Below are positions 36,627 through 44,780 of a DNA stretch of 64,000 nt, piece after piece (within the stretch, counting starts at the first letter, position 1; each line of letters opens with the position of its first letter). A model generated the notes under the pieces. It saw only the letters and a list, made by a program, of their open reading frames with translations. It had not been told where the DNA came from and made no database searches. The DNA is from Pyxidicoccus parkwaysis (lineage in GTDB: Bacteria > Myxococcota > Myxococcia > Myxococcales > Myxococcaceae): NCBI RefSeq assembly GCF_017301735.1, contig NZ_CP071090.1:248001-312000 (forward strand). The letters are read 5' to 3'. The translations under genes and the position numbers were made by a program.

Positions 36627-38765
36627 GTGCCCACCGGGCGGAGGGGCCAGGCGGAGGCCCCGGTTCTTGCCCTGCCGGTGATTCAGTCCCTACAGTGCCC
36701 GGGCTTGACTGCCCGCTTCAAGAAACCCGGCCTGCGAAGTCTGCTGCTCGGCTCCTTCGCCCTGGTGCTCGCCCTCATCCTCGGGACGCTGTACTTCGTC
36801 GTCCCGTCGATGGTGGAGGCGCACCTCGAGAGGCGCCTGCTGAAGCACGGTGAGTCCAAGGCCGAGCAGATTGCCCGGGTGGTGGCCGCCCAGTCCGGCA
36901 CGGGCTCGTCGCCCGGGCTGAACAGCCTGGGGGACCTCCTCGGGGGGGACGACGACTTCGCGGTGCTCGCCGTCGTCGCCGCGGATGGCCGGGTCGCCAT
37001 CACCCACCCGCCGAAGCCGCCTGACTGGTTCGAGCGGGAGCTCCAGGCGCGCCCGCCGGGCACACCGCTGGATGGCTTCCGTTTCTCCAACGGCAACCGC
37101 GTCGTGGCCCGCCCGCTGTCGCTGTTCGAGAGTGACCTGGGGCTGGCGGTGGCGGTGGTGGACTTCTCCAGCCTGGACGAGGTGGTGACCTCGCTGCGCC
37201 ACGTGGTGCTGCTGGCGTTCGGCATCGGCCTGGCGCTGTTCCTCGTGGTGGCCTTCTTCGTCTCCCGCGCGTTCATCCTCGTGCCGCTGGACGCGATGAT
37301 GAGCATGGCGCGCCGGCTCGCGGAGGCGGACCTCACCGGCCGCGTGGACGTGGGCACCGAGGACGAATTGGGCAAGCTCGCCGAGGCGCTCAACCGCATC
37401 GCCCAGAGCTGGCGCGACACGCTGGGCCGCGTGCGCGGCGTGTCGGACGTGGTGGCCGGCGTCATCGAGCAGATTCACCGCACCGGCACCACCGTGTCCT
37501 CCGGCGCGAGCACCGTGCAGGCCCGCGTGGAGGAGACGTCCTCCTCCATGGTGGAGATGATGGCCTCGCTGCGAGGCATCGCGGAGAACGTCGAGGTGCT
37601 CTACCAGAGCGCCGAGGAGAGCAGCTCCTCCATCATGGAGATGGCCGCCACCAACGACGAGGTGGCGGAGAACGTCCAGGCCATGGCCGCCAGCGTGGAG
37701 GAGACCACCAGCGCCATTGAAGAGATGACGTTCTCCATCAAGGAGGTGGCCAAGAACATCCAGGAGCTGTCCGCCTCCACGGAGGAGACGTCCTCGGCCA
37801 TCAGCCAGATGGATGCGGCCATTGGTCAGGTGGAGGCCAACGCGAAGGAGACGGCCCGCCTGTCCGAGCAGGTCTTCGAGGACGCGCAGACGGGCGTGGA
37901 GTCCCTGCGCAAGACGCTCACCGGCATCGACCGTATCAAGGAGACGAGCCGCACGTCGGCCAACGTCATCGACAGCCTGGGCCGGCGCATCTCCGAGATT
38001 GGCAACATCCTCAACGTCATCGACGACGTGGCGGAGCAGACCAACCTCCTGGCGCTCAACGCGGCCATCATCGCCGCGCAGGCCGGCGAGCACGGCAAGG
38101 GCTTCGCGGTGGTGGCGGAGGAAATCAAGGACCTCGCCGAGCGCACCGGCGCGTCCACGAAGGAAATCGCCGAGCTCATCCGCAGCATCCAGGAGGAGAG
38201 CCGCAACGCCGTCGTCGTGATGAACCAGGGCGTGCGCAACGTGGAGGAGGGCGTGCAACTGGGCCGCGAGGCGGAAGGGGCGCTGCGCAAAATCAACGAC
38301 AGCACCCAGAAGTCCACGCAGATGGTGAAGGCCATTGCCCGCGCCACCGTGGAGCAGGCGCGCGGCAGCAAGCAGGTGACGGCCTCCATCCACCGCATCA
38401 GCGAGACGGTGTCGCAGATTTCCAAGGCCTCCAACGAGCAGGCCAAGGGCGGCGAGCAGATCATGAAGAGCGCCGAGAAGATGAAGGCGCTCACCGCCCA
38501 CGTGCAGCGCAGCAGCCAGGAGCAGGCGCACGGCAGCAAGCAGATTACGCGCTCCATCGAGAGCATCAACGAGATGGTGACGCACCTCAACCGCGCCCAG
38601 AAGGAGCAGACCAAGGGCAGCGAGCAGGTGCTCAAGGCGGTGGAGACCATCAAGGGCGTGTCGGAGCACCAGACACGCTCGGTGCGTCAGCTGGAGGAGG
38701 CCATCGACAACCTCCAGCGGCAGGCGGAAATCCTCCGTGCCGAGGTGCGTCGTTTCCGCGTGTAG
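36627..38765 (+). CDS. methyl-accepting chemotaxis protein with 28-residue repeats
   Basis: A 712-residue chemoreceptor: membrane helix 1 (about 38-62), a periplasmic sensor of about 130 residues, membrane helix 2 (about 190-215), HAMP (about 215-270) and a long coiled coil. Residues 301-412 are four 28-residue repeats beginning (V/A/T)EE(T/S)(S/T)S. The hairpin tip is at about 462-505 ([20 protein letters not shown]). Residues 573-684 are four repeats with EQxxGSxQ. In the tip the usual AIEAARAGE reads AIIAAQAGE, so a CheA-contact Glu is Ile. GTG 36627 has GGGGA upstream; GTG 36678 or TTG 36705 are alternatives. No che genes are nearby. Confidence 0.92.
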   Translation: MPTGRRGQAEAPVLALPVIQSLQCPGLTARFKKPGLRSLLLGSFALVLALILGTLYFVVPSMVEAHLERRLLKHGESKAEQIARVVAAQSGTGSSPGLNSLGDLLGGDDDFAVLAVVAADGRVAITHPPKPPDWFERELQARPPGTPLDGFRFSNGNRVVARPLSLFESDLGLAVAVVDFSSLDEVVTSLRHVVLLAFGIGLALFLVVAFFVSRAFILVPLDAMMSMARRLAEADLTGRVDVGTEDELGKLAEALNRIAQSWRDTLGRVRGVSDVVAGVIEQIHRTGTTVSSGASTVQARVEETSSSMVEMMASLRGIAENVEVLYQSAEESSSSIMEMAATNDEVAENVQAMAASVEETTSAIEEMTFSIKEVAKNIQELSASTEETSSAISQMDAAIGQVEANAKETARLSEQVFEDAQTGVESLRKTLTGIDRIKETSRTSANVIDSLGRRISEIGNILNVIDDVAEQTNLLALNAAIIAAQAGEHGKGFAVVAEEIKDLAERTGASTKEIAELIRSIQEESRNAVVVMNQGVRNVEEGVQLGREAEGALRKINDSTQKSTQMVKAIARATVEQARGSKQVTASIHRISETVSQISKASNEQAKGGEQIMKSAEKMKALTAHVQRSSQEQAHGSKQITRSIESINEMVTHLNRAQKEQTKGSEQVLKAVETIKGVSEHQTRSVRQLEEAIDNLQRQAEILRAEVRRFRV

Positions 38766-38807
38766 GCGTGCGCGGCGCGCGGGAATGGCTTAGGAAGAGG
38801 GCCGCAC

Positions 38808-40088
38808 ATGGCCACTCAACGTCAGGTCTCCGAGCGCGCGGTGGTGTTCCTCATCGGCGCGGTCCAGTTCGTCAACATCCTGGACTTCGTGATGGTGATG
38901 CCGCTCGGCCCGGACTTCGCGAAGGGGCTGGGCATCGCCGCCTCGCACATCGGCACCATTGGCGGCGCGTACACGGCGGCCGCGAGCGTGGCGGGGCTGG
39001 TGGGTGGCTACTTCCTGGACCGGTACGACAGGCGCAAGGCGCTGGCCGTGTCCATGCTGGGGCTGGTGCTTTCTACGGCGGCGGGCGGGCTCGCCACGGG
39101 GCTCTACACGCTGCTGCTGGCGCGCGTGGCGGCGGGCATCTTCGGCGGGCCGGCCACGTCGCTGTCGCTGTCCATCATCGCGGACCTGGTGCCGGTGGAG
39201 CGGCGAGGCAGGGCGCTGGGCGCGGTGATGGGAGCCTTCTCCATCGCCTCCATCGCCGGCGTGCCCATGGCGCTGTGGCTGGCGGAGTGGGGCAGCTGGC
39301 GCACGCCCTTCCTCGTGGTGGCGGCGTTGGGGCTGCTCGTCGCGGCGGGCGCCCTCTTCTTCCTGCCGCCGGTGCGCGGGCACCTGGAGTCTGGGAGGCC
39401 GGTGCACACGGTGGGCGTGCTGGAGCTGCTCTCGCGCGCGGACGTGCAGCTCTCCTACCTCATGACGGCGGTGGTGATGATGGCCAGCTTCGTCATGGTC
39501 CCCAACATCTCCGCCTTCGTGCAGCAGAACCTGGGCTACCCGCGTGAGAGCCTGGGCTTCGCGTACTTCGTGGGCGGGCTGGTGAGCTTCGTCACGCTGC
39601 GCGTGGCGGGCCCGCTGGTGGACCGGCACGGCGCCTTCGTCGTGGGCACGGTGGGCTCGGCGATGGCGGTGGTGTCCACGTACATCGGCTTCGTGAGCTA
39701 CCCGAAGTGGTTGCCCGTGCCGGTGCTGTTCATGGCCTTCATGCTGTCCATGGGCATGCGCAACGTGGCCTACAACACGCTCACCTCGCGGGTGCCGGAG
39801 AATCCGGTGCGCGCGCGCTTCATGTCCCTGCAGTCCGCCATCCAGCACATGGCCGCGGCCATTGGCGCCTTCGTCAGCGTGCAGCTCCTGACGGACCTGC
39901 CGGACGGCACCCTGGGGGGCATGACGAAGGTGGCCGGGCTGTCCATCTTCATGACGCTCCTGGTGCCGCCCATGATGCGGGTGGTGGAGCACCGGGTGCG
40001 CGCCCGGGAGCAGGCCCGGGCCCTGGCCGTGGCGCCGGCCAAGGGGGGCGCCGTCCCGCTGTCCCCGGAGGCCTCTCCGCACTCCTGA
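38808..40088 (+). CDS. MFS transporter
   Basis: A 426-residue protein with 12 predicted membrane helices. Motif A follows helix 2 (GGYFLDRYDRRKALAVSM), with VPVERRGRALGAVMG in the first half. It resembles drug/sugar efflux members. No resistance or biosynthesis gene adjoins it, so the substrate is open. It follows the chemoreceptor by 42 bp. Confidence 0.88.
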   Translation: MATQRQVSERAVVFLIGAVQFVNILDFVMVMPLGPDFAKGLGIAASHIGTIGGAYTAAASVAGLVGGYFLDRYDRRKALAVSMLGLVLSTAAGGLATGLYTLLLARVAAGIFGGPATSLSLSIIADLVPVERRGRALGAVMGAFSIASIAGVPMALWLAEWGSWRTPFLVVAALGLLVAAGALFFLPPVRGHLESGRPVHTVGVLELLSRADVQLSYLMTAVVMMASFVMVPNISAFVQQNLGYPRESLGFAYFVGGLVSFVTLRVAGPLVDRHGAFVVGTVGSAMAVVSTYIGFVSYPKWLPVPVLFMAFMLSMGMRNVAYNTLTSRVPENPVRARFMSLQSAIQHMAAAIGAFVSVQLLTDLPDGTLGGMTKVAGLSIFMTLLVPPMMRVVEHRVRAREQARALAVAPAKGGAVPLSPEASPHS

Positions 40089-40089
40089 T

Positions 40090-40104
40090 GGGGCTTTTTG
40101 CCCC
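40090..40104 (+). terminator. weak hairpin after MFS gene
   Basis: GGGGC-TTTTT-GCCCC starts 2 bp after the MFS stop. The stem is only 5 bp and no T-run follows, so termination would be weak or Rho-aided. Confidence 0.35.
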
Positions 40105-40164
40105 GCGCCTGCCCGCCTGCCGCGCGCTCACGGTGACGGGCGGACGCATGGATGTGACGAGCGG

Positions 40165-40193
40165 TTGCGCCGGCCCGCCCGGGGCGCGATAAC
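40165..40193 (+). promoter_or_regulatory. candidate promoter of tatBC operon
   Basis: TTGCGC (40165-40170) and GATAAC (40188-40193) have exactly 17 bp between them, in the gap upstream of tatB. Predicted transcription starts near 40200, about 25 bases before ATG 40226. Confidence 0.45.
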
Positions 40194-40225
40194 CCGGGCT
40201 GCTTTTCCCGGGAGTGCGTCAGGAC

Positions 40226-40744
40226 ATGTTCAACATCGGCGCAGGCGAGATGGTTCTCATCGCGGTGGCCGCGCTGCTCATTCTCGGGCCCAAGCGGCTG
40301 CCCGAGCTGGCACGCGGCCTCGGCAAGTTCATGCGGGAGTTCCGCCGGCAGACGGACGAGGTCCGCAACGTCGTGGAGCGGGAGTTCTACTCCCTGGACA
40401 CCGACGTCTCCGCGCCGCCCGTGCGCCCCGGCTCGCCGTTCGCCAACACGCCGCCGCCCTCCTCGGTGAGCCTGCCCGAGGCGCCCGCCATTCCTCCCGA
40501 CGCCGCGACTGCGAGCCCGGAGGCGCCCGCCATTCCTCCCGACGCCGCCGCGCCGGCTCCCGCCCCCGCTCCAGGCGCGACGACGCAGGTGCTGGAGCTG
40601 GATGCGTCCGGTCCCCGCCCCGCGGAGCCTTCCTTCCTGCGTGAGCCCCAGGCCCCGGCTCCGGCCGAGCCCGCGGCGCTCACCCCTGATACGCCGGTCC
40701 CCGTGCCCGGCACGGTGGCGCGCAACGCGCCGAAACGGAGCTGA
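40226..40744 (+). CDS. tatB: Sec-independent translocase protein TatA/TatB
   Basis: A 172-residue protein. The first 45 residues are typical: MFNIGAGEMVLIAVAALLIL, then the GPKRLPELARGLGKF hinge and an amphipathic helix. The Pro after the hinge and the gene order with tatC favour TatB, though TatA cannot be excluded. From about residue 60 it is an unusual Pro/Ala-rich tail with a 14-residue direct repeat (EAPAIPPDAA twice). It inserts in the inner membrane and helps TatC receive folded twin-arginine cargo. ATG 40226 is favoured over GTG 40214. Confidence 0.85.
   Translation: MFNIGAGEMVLIAVAALLILGPKRLPELARGLGKFMREFRRQTDEVRNVVEREFYSLDTDVSAPPVRPGSPFANTPPPSSVSLPEAPAIPPDAATASPEAPAIPPDAAAPAPAPAPGATTQVLELDASGPRPAEPSFLREPQAPAPAEPAALTPDTPVPVPGTVARNAPKRS
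40478..40548. repeat. 29-bp direct repeat in the tatB tail
   Basis: The same 29 bases, encoding EAPAIPPDA, start at 40478 and at 40520. The 42-bp period (14 codons) keeps the frame, so the disordered tail can lengthen by slippage. Confidence 0.85.
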
Positions 40745-40786
40745 GCCCTGAGCCCCCCGCCCGTCTCCCCCGAGCCCGAGCTGCGC

Positions 40787-41992
40787 ATGAGCCTGATGGA
40801 GCACCTCACGGAGCTCCGCTCGCGCCTGCTCAAGTGCACCATTGCGGTGTTCGTGCTGGGCGCCGTCTCGCTCGTCTTCGCCCGTCCCATCTTCGGCCTG
40901 CTGATGCGGCCAGTGCTGGACGCGCTCCCCGAGGGCAACCGCGCGCTCATCTACACGTCCGGCATCGAGGAGATTAACGTCCTCATGAAGGTGGGCGTGT
41001 ACTGCGGCATCTTCCTCACCACGCCCGTCATCCTGTTGCAAATCTGGGGCTTCGTGTCGCCGGGGCTGTACCCGGAGGAGCGCCGCTTCGCCGCGCCCTT
41101 CGTGGCGTTCGGCTCCATCGCCTTCATCCTGGGCGCGAGCTTCTGCTACTTCGCGGTGCTGCCCTCCATGTTCAAGTTCCTCCTCAACGAGGAGGAGACG
41201 CTGGCGCTGGAGCAGCGGCTGGACACGGCGCAACTGCGCGCGGAGGACGCGCTGCGCTTCTTGCGCGTGGGTGACGTCGAGCGGGCGGGCTCGCTCGCGA
41301 AGGAGACCACGGAGCAGCTGCGGGCGGACGGTGAGGGCCAGGTGGCCGAGCCGCAACAGGCGCCCGCGACGGGCGTGGAGCTGCGCTCGCGGCTGGACGC
41401 GCTGGGGCGGCTGTTGGACTCCGCCTCGGAGGGCTTCGGGGCCCCGTCGCGCGTCGTGCTGAGGCAGGCCGTGGAGAAGCGCGTGGAGGCGGTGACTGCG
41501 TTCGGCCGCCAGGACTACGCGGCGGCGGCGGCGGCCATGGACAACGCGGTCGGCCTGGTGGGCGGTGCGGCGGCCACGCACTCGGAAGAGCTGCAGCAGG
41601 TGTGGAAGCTGGAGAAGGAGCTGGCGTCGGGCATTGCCCAGCACGAGGCCGCGAAGTGGACGCGGCCCATGCTCAGCATGGACGAGCAGCTCTCGCTGGT
41701 GCTGCTGCTCATCCTCGCCTTCGGCATCATCTTCGAGCTGCCGCTGGTGATGGCGCTGCTGGGCGTTGTGGGCGTGGTGAAGTCGGGGTGGCTCTTCAAG
41801 TACCAGCGCCATGCCTTCGTGGTGTGCCTCATCGCCGCGGCCATCATCACCCCCACGGGTGACGTGGTGAATCTGTCGCTGATGGCGGGCCCCATGCTGG
41901 CCTGCTACGAGCTGGGCGTGCTGCTGGTGTGGCTGGTGGAGCGGCGGCGCGCTCGCAACGCGGCGACAACCGACATCACCCCGGCGTCCTAG
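40787..41992 (+). CDS. tatC: Sec-independent translocase TatC with large periplasmic insertion
   Basis: A 401-residue TatC, against about 250 in most bacteria. The conserved parts are normal: MEHLTELRSRLL at the N-terminus, SPGLYPEERR after helix 2, FELP (Glu317) in helix 4 and TPTGDVVNLSLMAGPM. Between helix 3 (ending about 134) and helix 4 (starting about 300) there is a charged, mainly helical insert of about 145-160 residues (41189-41671) rich in Ala, Glu and Arg. By TatC topology this loop faces the periplasm. ATG 40787 is used; an upstream in-frame CTG at 40748 is possible. It follows tatB by 42 bp. Confidence 0.94.
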   Translation: MSLMEHLTELRSRLLKCTIAVFVLGAVSLVFARPIFGLLMRPVLDALPEGNRALIYTSGIEEINVLMKVGVYCGIFLTTPVILLQIWGFVSPGLYPEERRFAAPFVAFGSIAFILGASFCYFAVLPSMFKFLLNEEETLALEQRLDTAQLRAEDALRFLRVGDVERAGSLAKETTEQLRADGEGQVAEPQQAPATGVELRSRLDALGRLLDSASEGFGAPSRVVLRQAVEKRVEAVTAFGRQDYAAAAAAMDNAVGLVGGAAATHSEELQQVWKLEKELASGIAQHEAAKWTRPMLSMDEQLSLVLLLILAFGIIFELPLVMALLGVVGVVKSGWLFKYQRHAFVVCLIAAAIITPTGDVVNLSLMAGPMLACYELGVLLVWLVERRRARNAATTDITPAS

Positions 41993-42016
41993 CAGTCCCG
42001 CCCGCGAGGAGGCGCG

Positions 42017-43111
42017 TTGAAGCTGTCCCGCCGCCAGGCCCAGGTGAACCTGCGCTATCTGCGGGCGCTCATCCGGCGCTTCCGAATCACCCTGGTGTTG
42101 TCCGCGGCCCTGTTCCTCCTGGGGCCGCTGTTCTACTGCTTCCGCTACGTGGGGCCGGACGGCACCGGCATCACCTTTGGCGAAGGGCTGCACCACGTCT
42201 ACTTCCTCATGTACGGCCAGCCGTCGCTGCCGTACGTGCGCGACTGGCTCATCGAGCTGGTCAACGTGGTGATTCCGCCGGTGGGCATCGCCCTGGTGGC
42301 GGATGGCGTGGTGCGCTTCGCGTACCTCTTCTTCGCCCGGCACAAGAACGACAAGGAGTGGATTGAAGTGGTCACCGAGACGATGAAGGGCCACGTCGTG
42401 GTGTGCGGAGCAGGGCGGGTGGGCTATCGCGTCGTCGCGCAGCTCCGGGAGATGGGCCGCGACGTGGTGGTGGTGGAGAAGCGCGAGGACGCCGCCTTCG
42501 TGTCCGCGCTGCGAGACGAGCAGGTGCCGCTGCTCATCGACGACACGCGCAGCCCGCTGTGCCTGCCGCGCACCAACGTGAAGCACGCCTCGGCCATCGT
42601 CTGCGCCACGGACGATGATTTGGCCAACCTCAACATCGCGCTCGACGCGCGCCGGCTCAACCCGGACATCCGCGTGGTCATCCGGCTCTTCGACGACGAC
42701 TTGAGCGGCAAGGTGCGTGACACCTTCAAGGCGGAGGCGCTGTCGAGCTCGTCGCTGGCCGCGCCCGCCATGGCGCTGGCGGCGATGGACCCGCGTATCA
42801 TCCACTCCTTCCACCTGGGCAAGCACCTGATGGTGGTGTCCCAGTTCGACGCGCGCGAGGGGCTGCCCGGCCTCAACATCGCCAGTGTGCGCGACAGGTT
42901 CGGCGCGCTGACGTTGTCGCTGGTGCGAGGCGGGGAGGAGAAGCTCAACCCGCCCGGTGACGAGGTCATCCACGCCGGGGACGTGGTGACGTTCCAGGCG
43001 TCGTACCCGGAGTACCGCCGGCTGCGCGCCTTCACCTGCGAGTCCGAGCCGCCGACGTGGTCCCACCAGCCGGCCACGGACGTGCCTCCGGGCCAGCGCA
43101 AGGCGGGGTGA
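42017..43111 (+). CDS. ion-channel/RCK-like membrane protein (TrkA-N domain)
   Basis: A 364-residue protein. Two membrane helices (about 24-42 and 80-105) flank a pore-like loop, then an RCK/TrkA-N Rossmann domain (VVVCGAGRVGYRVVAQLREMG, VVVVEKRED, ATDDDLANLNIALDARRLNP) and a TrkA-C domain (about 270-345). The layout is that of a two-helix K+ channel, but the filter TVGYGD is replaced by FLMYGQPSLP (residues 63-72), retaining only YG and the final Pro. It may not conduct K+. TTG 42017 with GAGGAGG upstream is a strong start. It lies 24 bp after tatC and its stop is 14 bp from the convergent metX. Confidence 0.82.
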   Translation: MKLSRRQAQVNLRYLRALIRRFRITLVLSAALFLLGPLFYCFRYVGPDGTGITFGEGLHHVYFLMYGQPSLPYVRDWLIELVNVVIPPVGIALVADGVVRFAYLFFARHKNDKEWIEVVTETMKGHVVVCGAGRVGYRVVAQLREMGRDVVVVEKREDAAFVSALRDEQVPLLIDDTRSPLCLPRTNVKHASAIVCATDDDLANLNIALDARRLNPDIRVVIRLFDDDLSGKVRDTFKAEALSSSSLAAPAMALAAMDPRIIHSFHLGKHLMVVSQFDAREGLPGLNIASVRDRFGALTLSLVRGGEEKLNPPGDEVIHAGDVVTFQASYPEYRRLRAFTCESEPPTWSHQPATDVPPGQRKAG

Positions 43112-43125
43112 CGGCGGACGGGGTG

Positions 43126-44412
43126 CTACGCCACCTGGGCGTGTGCGTATGAGCCCTGTCCGGGCGGCAGCGCGAGCGCGCGGGTGAGGAGCGCGCTCAT
43201 GGCGTCCCACTCCACCAGGAAGCCGTCGTGCCCGTACGGGCTGGACAGCACGGCGTGCTCGGCGTGACGGCCGTGCTCGCGCAGGCGCCGGGCCAGCGCC
43301 TCCATGTGGTGCGGAAGGAAGAGCTGGTCCTGGTCGATGCCCACGCACAGCGCGCTCGCGCGGATGCGCGGCAGTCCCCGGTCCACGCAGCGCGAGAGGT
43401 CATGGTGGTCCATGGCTCCCAGCAGCGCGAGGTATGCGCGCGCGTCGAAGCGCGCCTCCAGCTTGCGACCCTGGTGCTCCAGGTAGCTCTGCACCGGGTA
43501 CAGCGCGCGTGAGGACCACGCGGCCGGACGCGACTGTCCCCGCTCCAGTCCCGGCTCCGCGCGGTACGTGAGCATGGCGAGCTGCCGCGCCAGCTCCAAC
43601 CCCCGGTGCGGCGCCTCGGGGAAGCCCGGGTCCAACAGAATCGCCTGCCGCGCCACGTGGTTGAAGCCCACCACCCATGACGTGGCGGACTCGGCGGTGG
43701 CGATGGGGGCGATGCGCTCGAAGCGCTCCGGCGCCAGCGCCGCGAGGCAGAGGACTATCATTCCTCCCAGCGAGCCGCCGGTGACGAGCTCCACCTCGCC
43801 CACGTCCAGCGCATCCAGCGCGAGGAGGATGCTGCGCGCCTGGTCCCACGGCGTAATCGTGGCCGGCAGGCGCGCTTCGTCCTGGCGCAGGTCTCCCTTG
43901 GCGGCGGGCGGCGGCGGGCCGAAGCGCGCGTCGTCGAGTCGCCCCGGGAAGCCTTCATCCGCCGGGCCGGTGGTGCCGTAGCACGAGCCCAGGTTGTTGA
44001 AGCACAGCAGCCGCACGCGCGCCGGGTCCAGCGCGCGCCCGGGGCCGATGAGGGGCTCCCACCAGCCGCCATCTCCGCCCGCGCGCATGTCACCCGTGAG
44101 CGCGTGCACCAACAGCACGGTGGGGACGCGAGCGTGGGGACGGAGGAGTCCATGCGGGCGGGCGCGCTCGACGGCGTGGCGCTGCTCGGCCACGGTGCGG
44201 CGGACGACGCGCAGGGTGCTCGCGCGGGCTTCCTCCTCGGAGAGGACGCGCGCGTGCGAGTGGAGCCAGGGCAGGTCCTCCTCCGGGCCCCACCACCAGC
44301 CACGGACGAGGTGATTCGAGACGCGTGCGCCGGCCTCGAGCTTCAGGTCGGGCAGGGCGAGGTCGAAGAGGCGCGGTGAGGGCGCGGGGACTGGAGTGCT
44401 GGGCGTGGGCAT
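43126..44412 (-). CDS. metX: homoserine O-acetyltransferase-like alpha/beta hydrolase
   Basis: A 428-residue alpha/beta hydrolase of the MetX type, which acetylates homoserine (or succinylates it in some lineages) to feed methionine synthesis. Seen: VLLVHALTGD, NNLGSCYGTTGP (the MetX NxxGxxxG block), nucleophile Ser in VTGGSLGGM, and catalytic His in PYGHDGFLVEWD. Two inserted regions (about 65-90 and 300-320) make it longer than the usual 370-390. The acyl donor and even the acceptor are inferred. GAGGAA lies 11 bases before ATG 44412. A leader with Met codons and a terminator-like hairpin upstream supports a methionine role. Confidence 0.82.
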   Translation of the reverse strand: MPTPSTPVPAPSPRLFDLALPDLKLEAGARVSNHLVRGWWWGPEEDLPWLHSHARVLSEEEARASTLRVVRRTVAEQRHAVERARPHGLLRPHARVPTVLLVHALTGDMRAGGDGGWWEPLIGPGRALDPARVRLLCFNNLGSCYGTTGPADEGFPGRLDDARFGPPPPAAKGDLRQDEARLPATITPWDQARSILLALDALDVGEVELVTGGSLGGMIVLCLAALAPERFERIAPIATAESATSWVVGFNHVARQAILLDPGFPEAPHRGLELARQLAMLTYRAEPGLERGQSRPAAWSSRALYPVQSYLEHQGRKLEARFDARAYLALLGAMDHHDLSRCVDRGLPRIRASALCVGIDQDQLFLPHHMEALARRLREHGRHAEHAVLSSPYGHDGFLVEWDAMSALLTRALALPPGQGSYAHAQVA

Positions 44413-44470
44413 GGGACGCGGATTCCTCGGGTGGAAGGGGCGAGGGAGAGCGCGCGTCCAGGAACGACGA

Positions 44471-44500
44471 AGCCCACCAACCCTCGCGGGTGGGTGGGCT
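44471..44500 (-). terminator. attenuator hairpin in metX leader
   Basis: A 13-bp stem with one mismatch is capped by a GCGA (GNRA) tetraloop, between the leader peptide stop and metX, ending 58 bases before ATG 44412. Minus-strand left arm 44500-44488, right arm 44483-44471; TCGTCGTTCC follows. The left arm contains GCCCACCC (44499-44492), exactly complementary to GGGTGGGC at 44560-44553 inside the leader peptide frame, so two exclusive folds are possible. Confidence 0.7.
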
Positions 44501-44529
44501 CCGGTGGCTCGTCAGTGTCGGTGCGAACG

Positions 44530-44598
44530 TCAGCCGACGCTGGCGGGCTGGGGCCCACCCTGCTTCGACATTCGACACATGGAGCGGAAGTGCTTCAT
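44530..44598 (-). CDS. metX leader peptide, 22 residues
   Basis: A short frame on the minus strand: ATG at 44598-44596, TGA at 44532-44530. The peptide begins MKHFRSMCRM and so has Met at positions 1, 7 and 10 and Cys at 8. It begins a few bases after the predicted transcription start, so it may be translated without a Shine-Dalgarno sequence. Codons 13-16 overlap the segment GGGTGGGC that can pair with the attenuator. Too short for homology; the call rests on position, Met codons and RNA pairing. Confidence 0.55.
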   Translation of the reverse strand: MKHFRSMCRMSKQGGPQPASVG

Positions 44599-44607
44599 TG
44601 CCGCGTA

Positions 44608-44636
44608 CGGATAGTCCCGCGCCCGCTGCGAGTCAA
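44608..44636 (-). promoter_or_regulatory. candidate promoter of the metX leader
   Basis: On the minus strand TTGACT (44636-44631) and TATCCG (44613-44608) are 17 bp apart. The start of transcription would fall at about 44600, giving a leader of about 190 bases before metX. The rest of the 368-bp gap up to 44780 (44637-44780) contains only the upstream region and ribosome site of the forward VCBS gene; I see no further gene there. Confidence 0.5.
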
Positions 44637-44780
44637 GCCGAGCGTCCGTGACGTGCGTTGTGTGACGTGCAGTCTTGCGCCGCGCTGCGCCGCAACGTGC
44701 GCGCCAATTCCTGGGATGTCAGGGCCTTCTGGAAGGCTCCCTCCGCCTGTCGTTGTTCCCACACCCCTGGAGGTATCCCG

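Noticed and set aside
36690..38669. Minus-strand frame of 659 codons opposite the chemoreceptor
   Set aside because: Leu/His/Arg-rich mirror of the repeat-bearing coding strand; no domains.
39770..43348. Very long open frame of about 1190 codons on the minus strand
   Set aside because: It lies opposite well-supported tatB, tatC and the RCK protein, is made of Arg/Ala/His/Gly-rich low-complexity sequence and has no domain. Such mirror frames are expected in very GC-rich coding DNA.
44413..44640. SAM riboswitch in the metX leader
   Set aside because: I could not find SAM-I, SAM-II or SAH motif elements; the region is better explained by a leader peptide and alternative hairpins.
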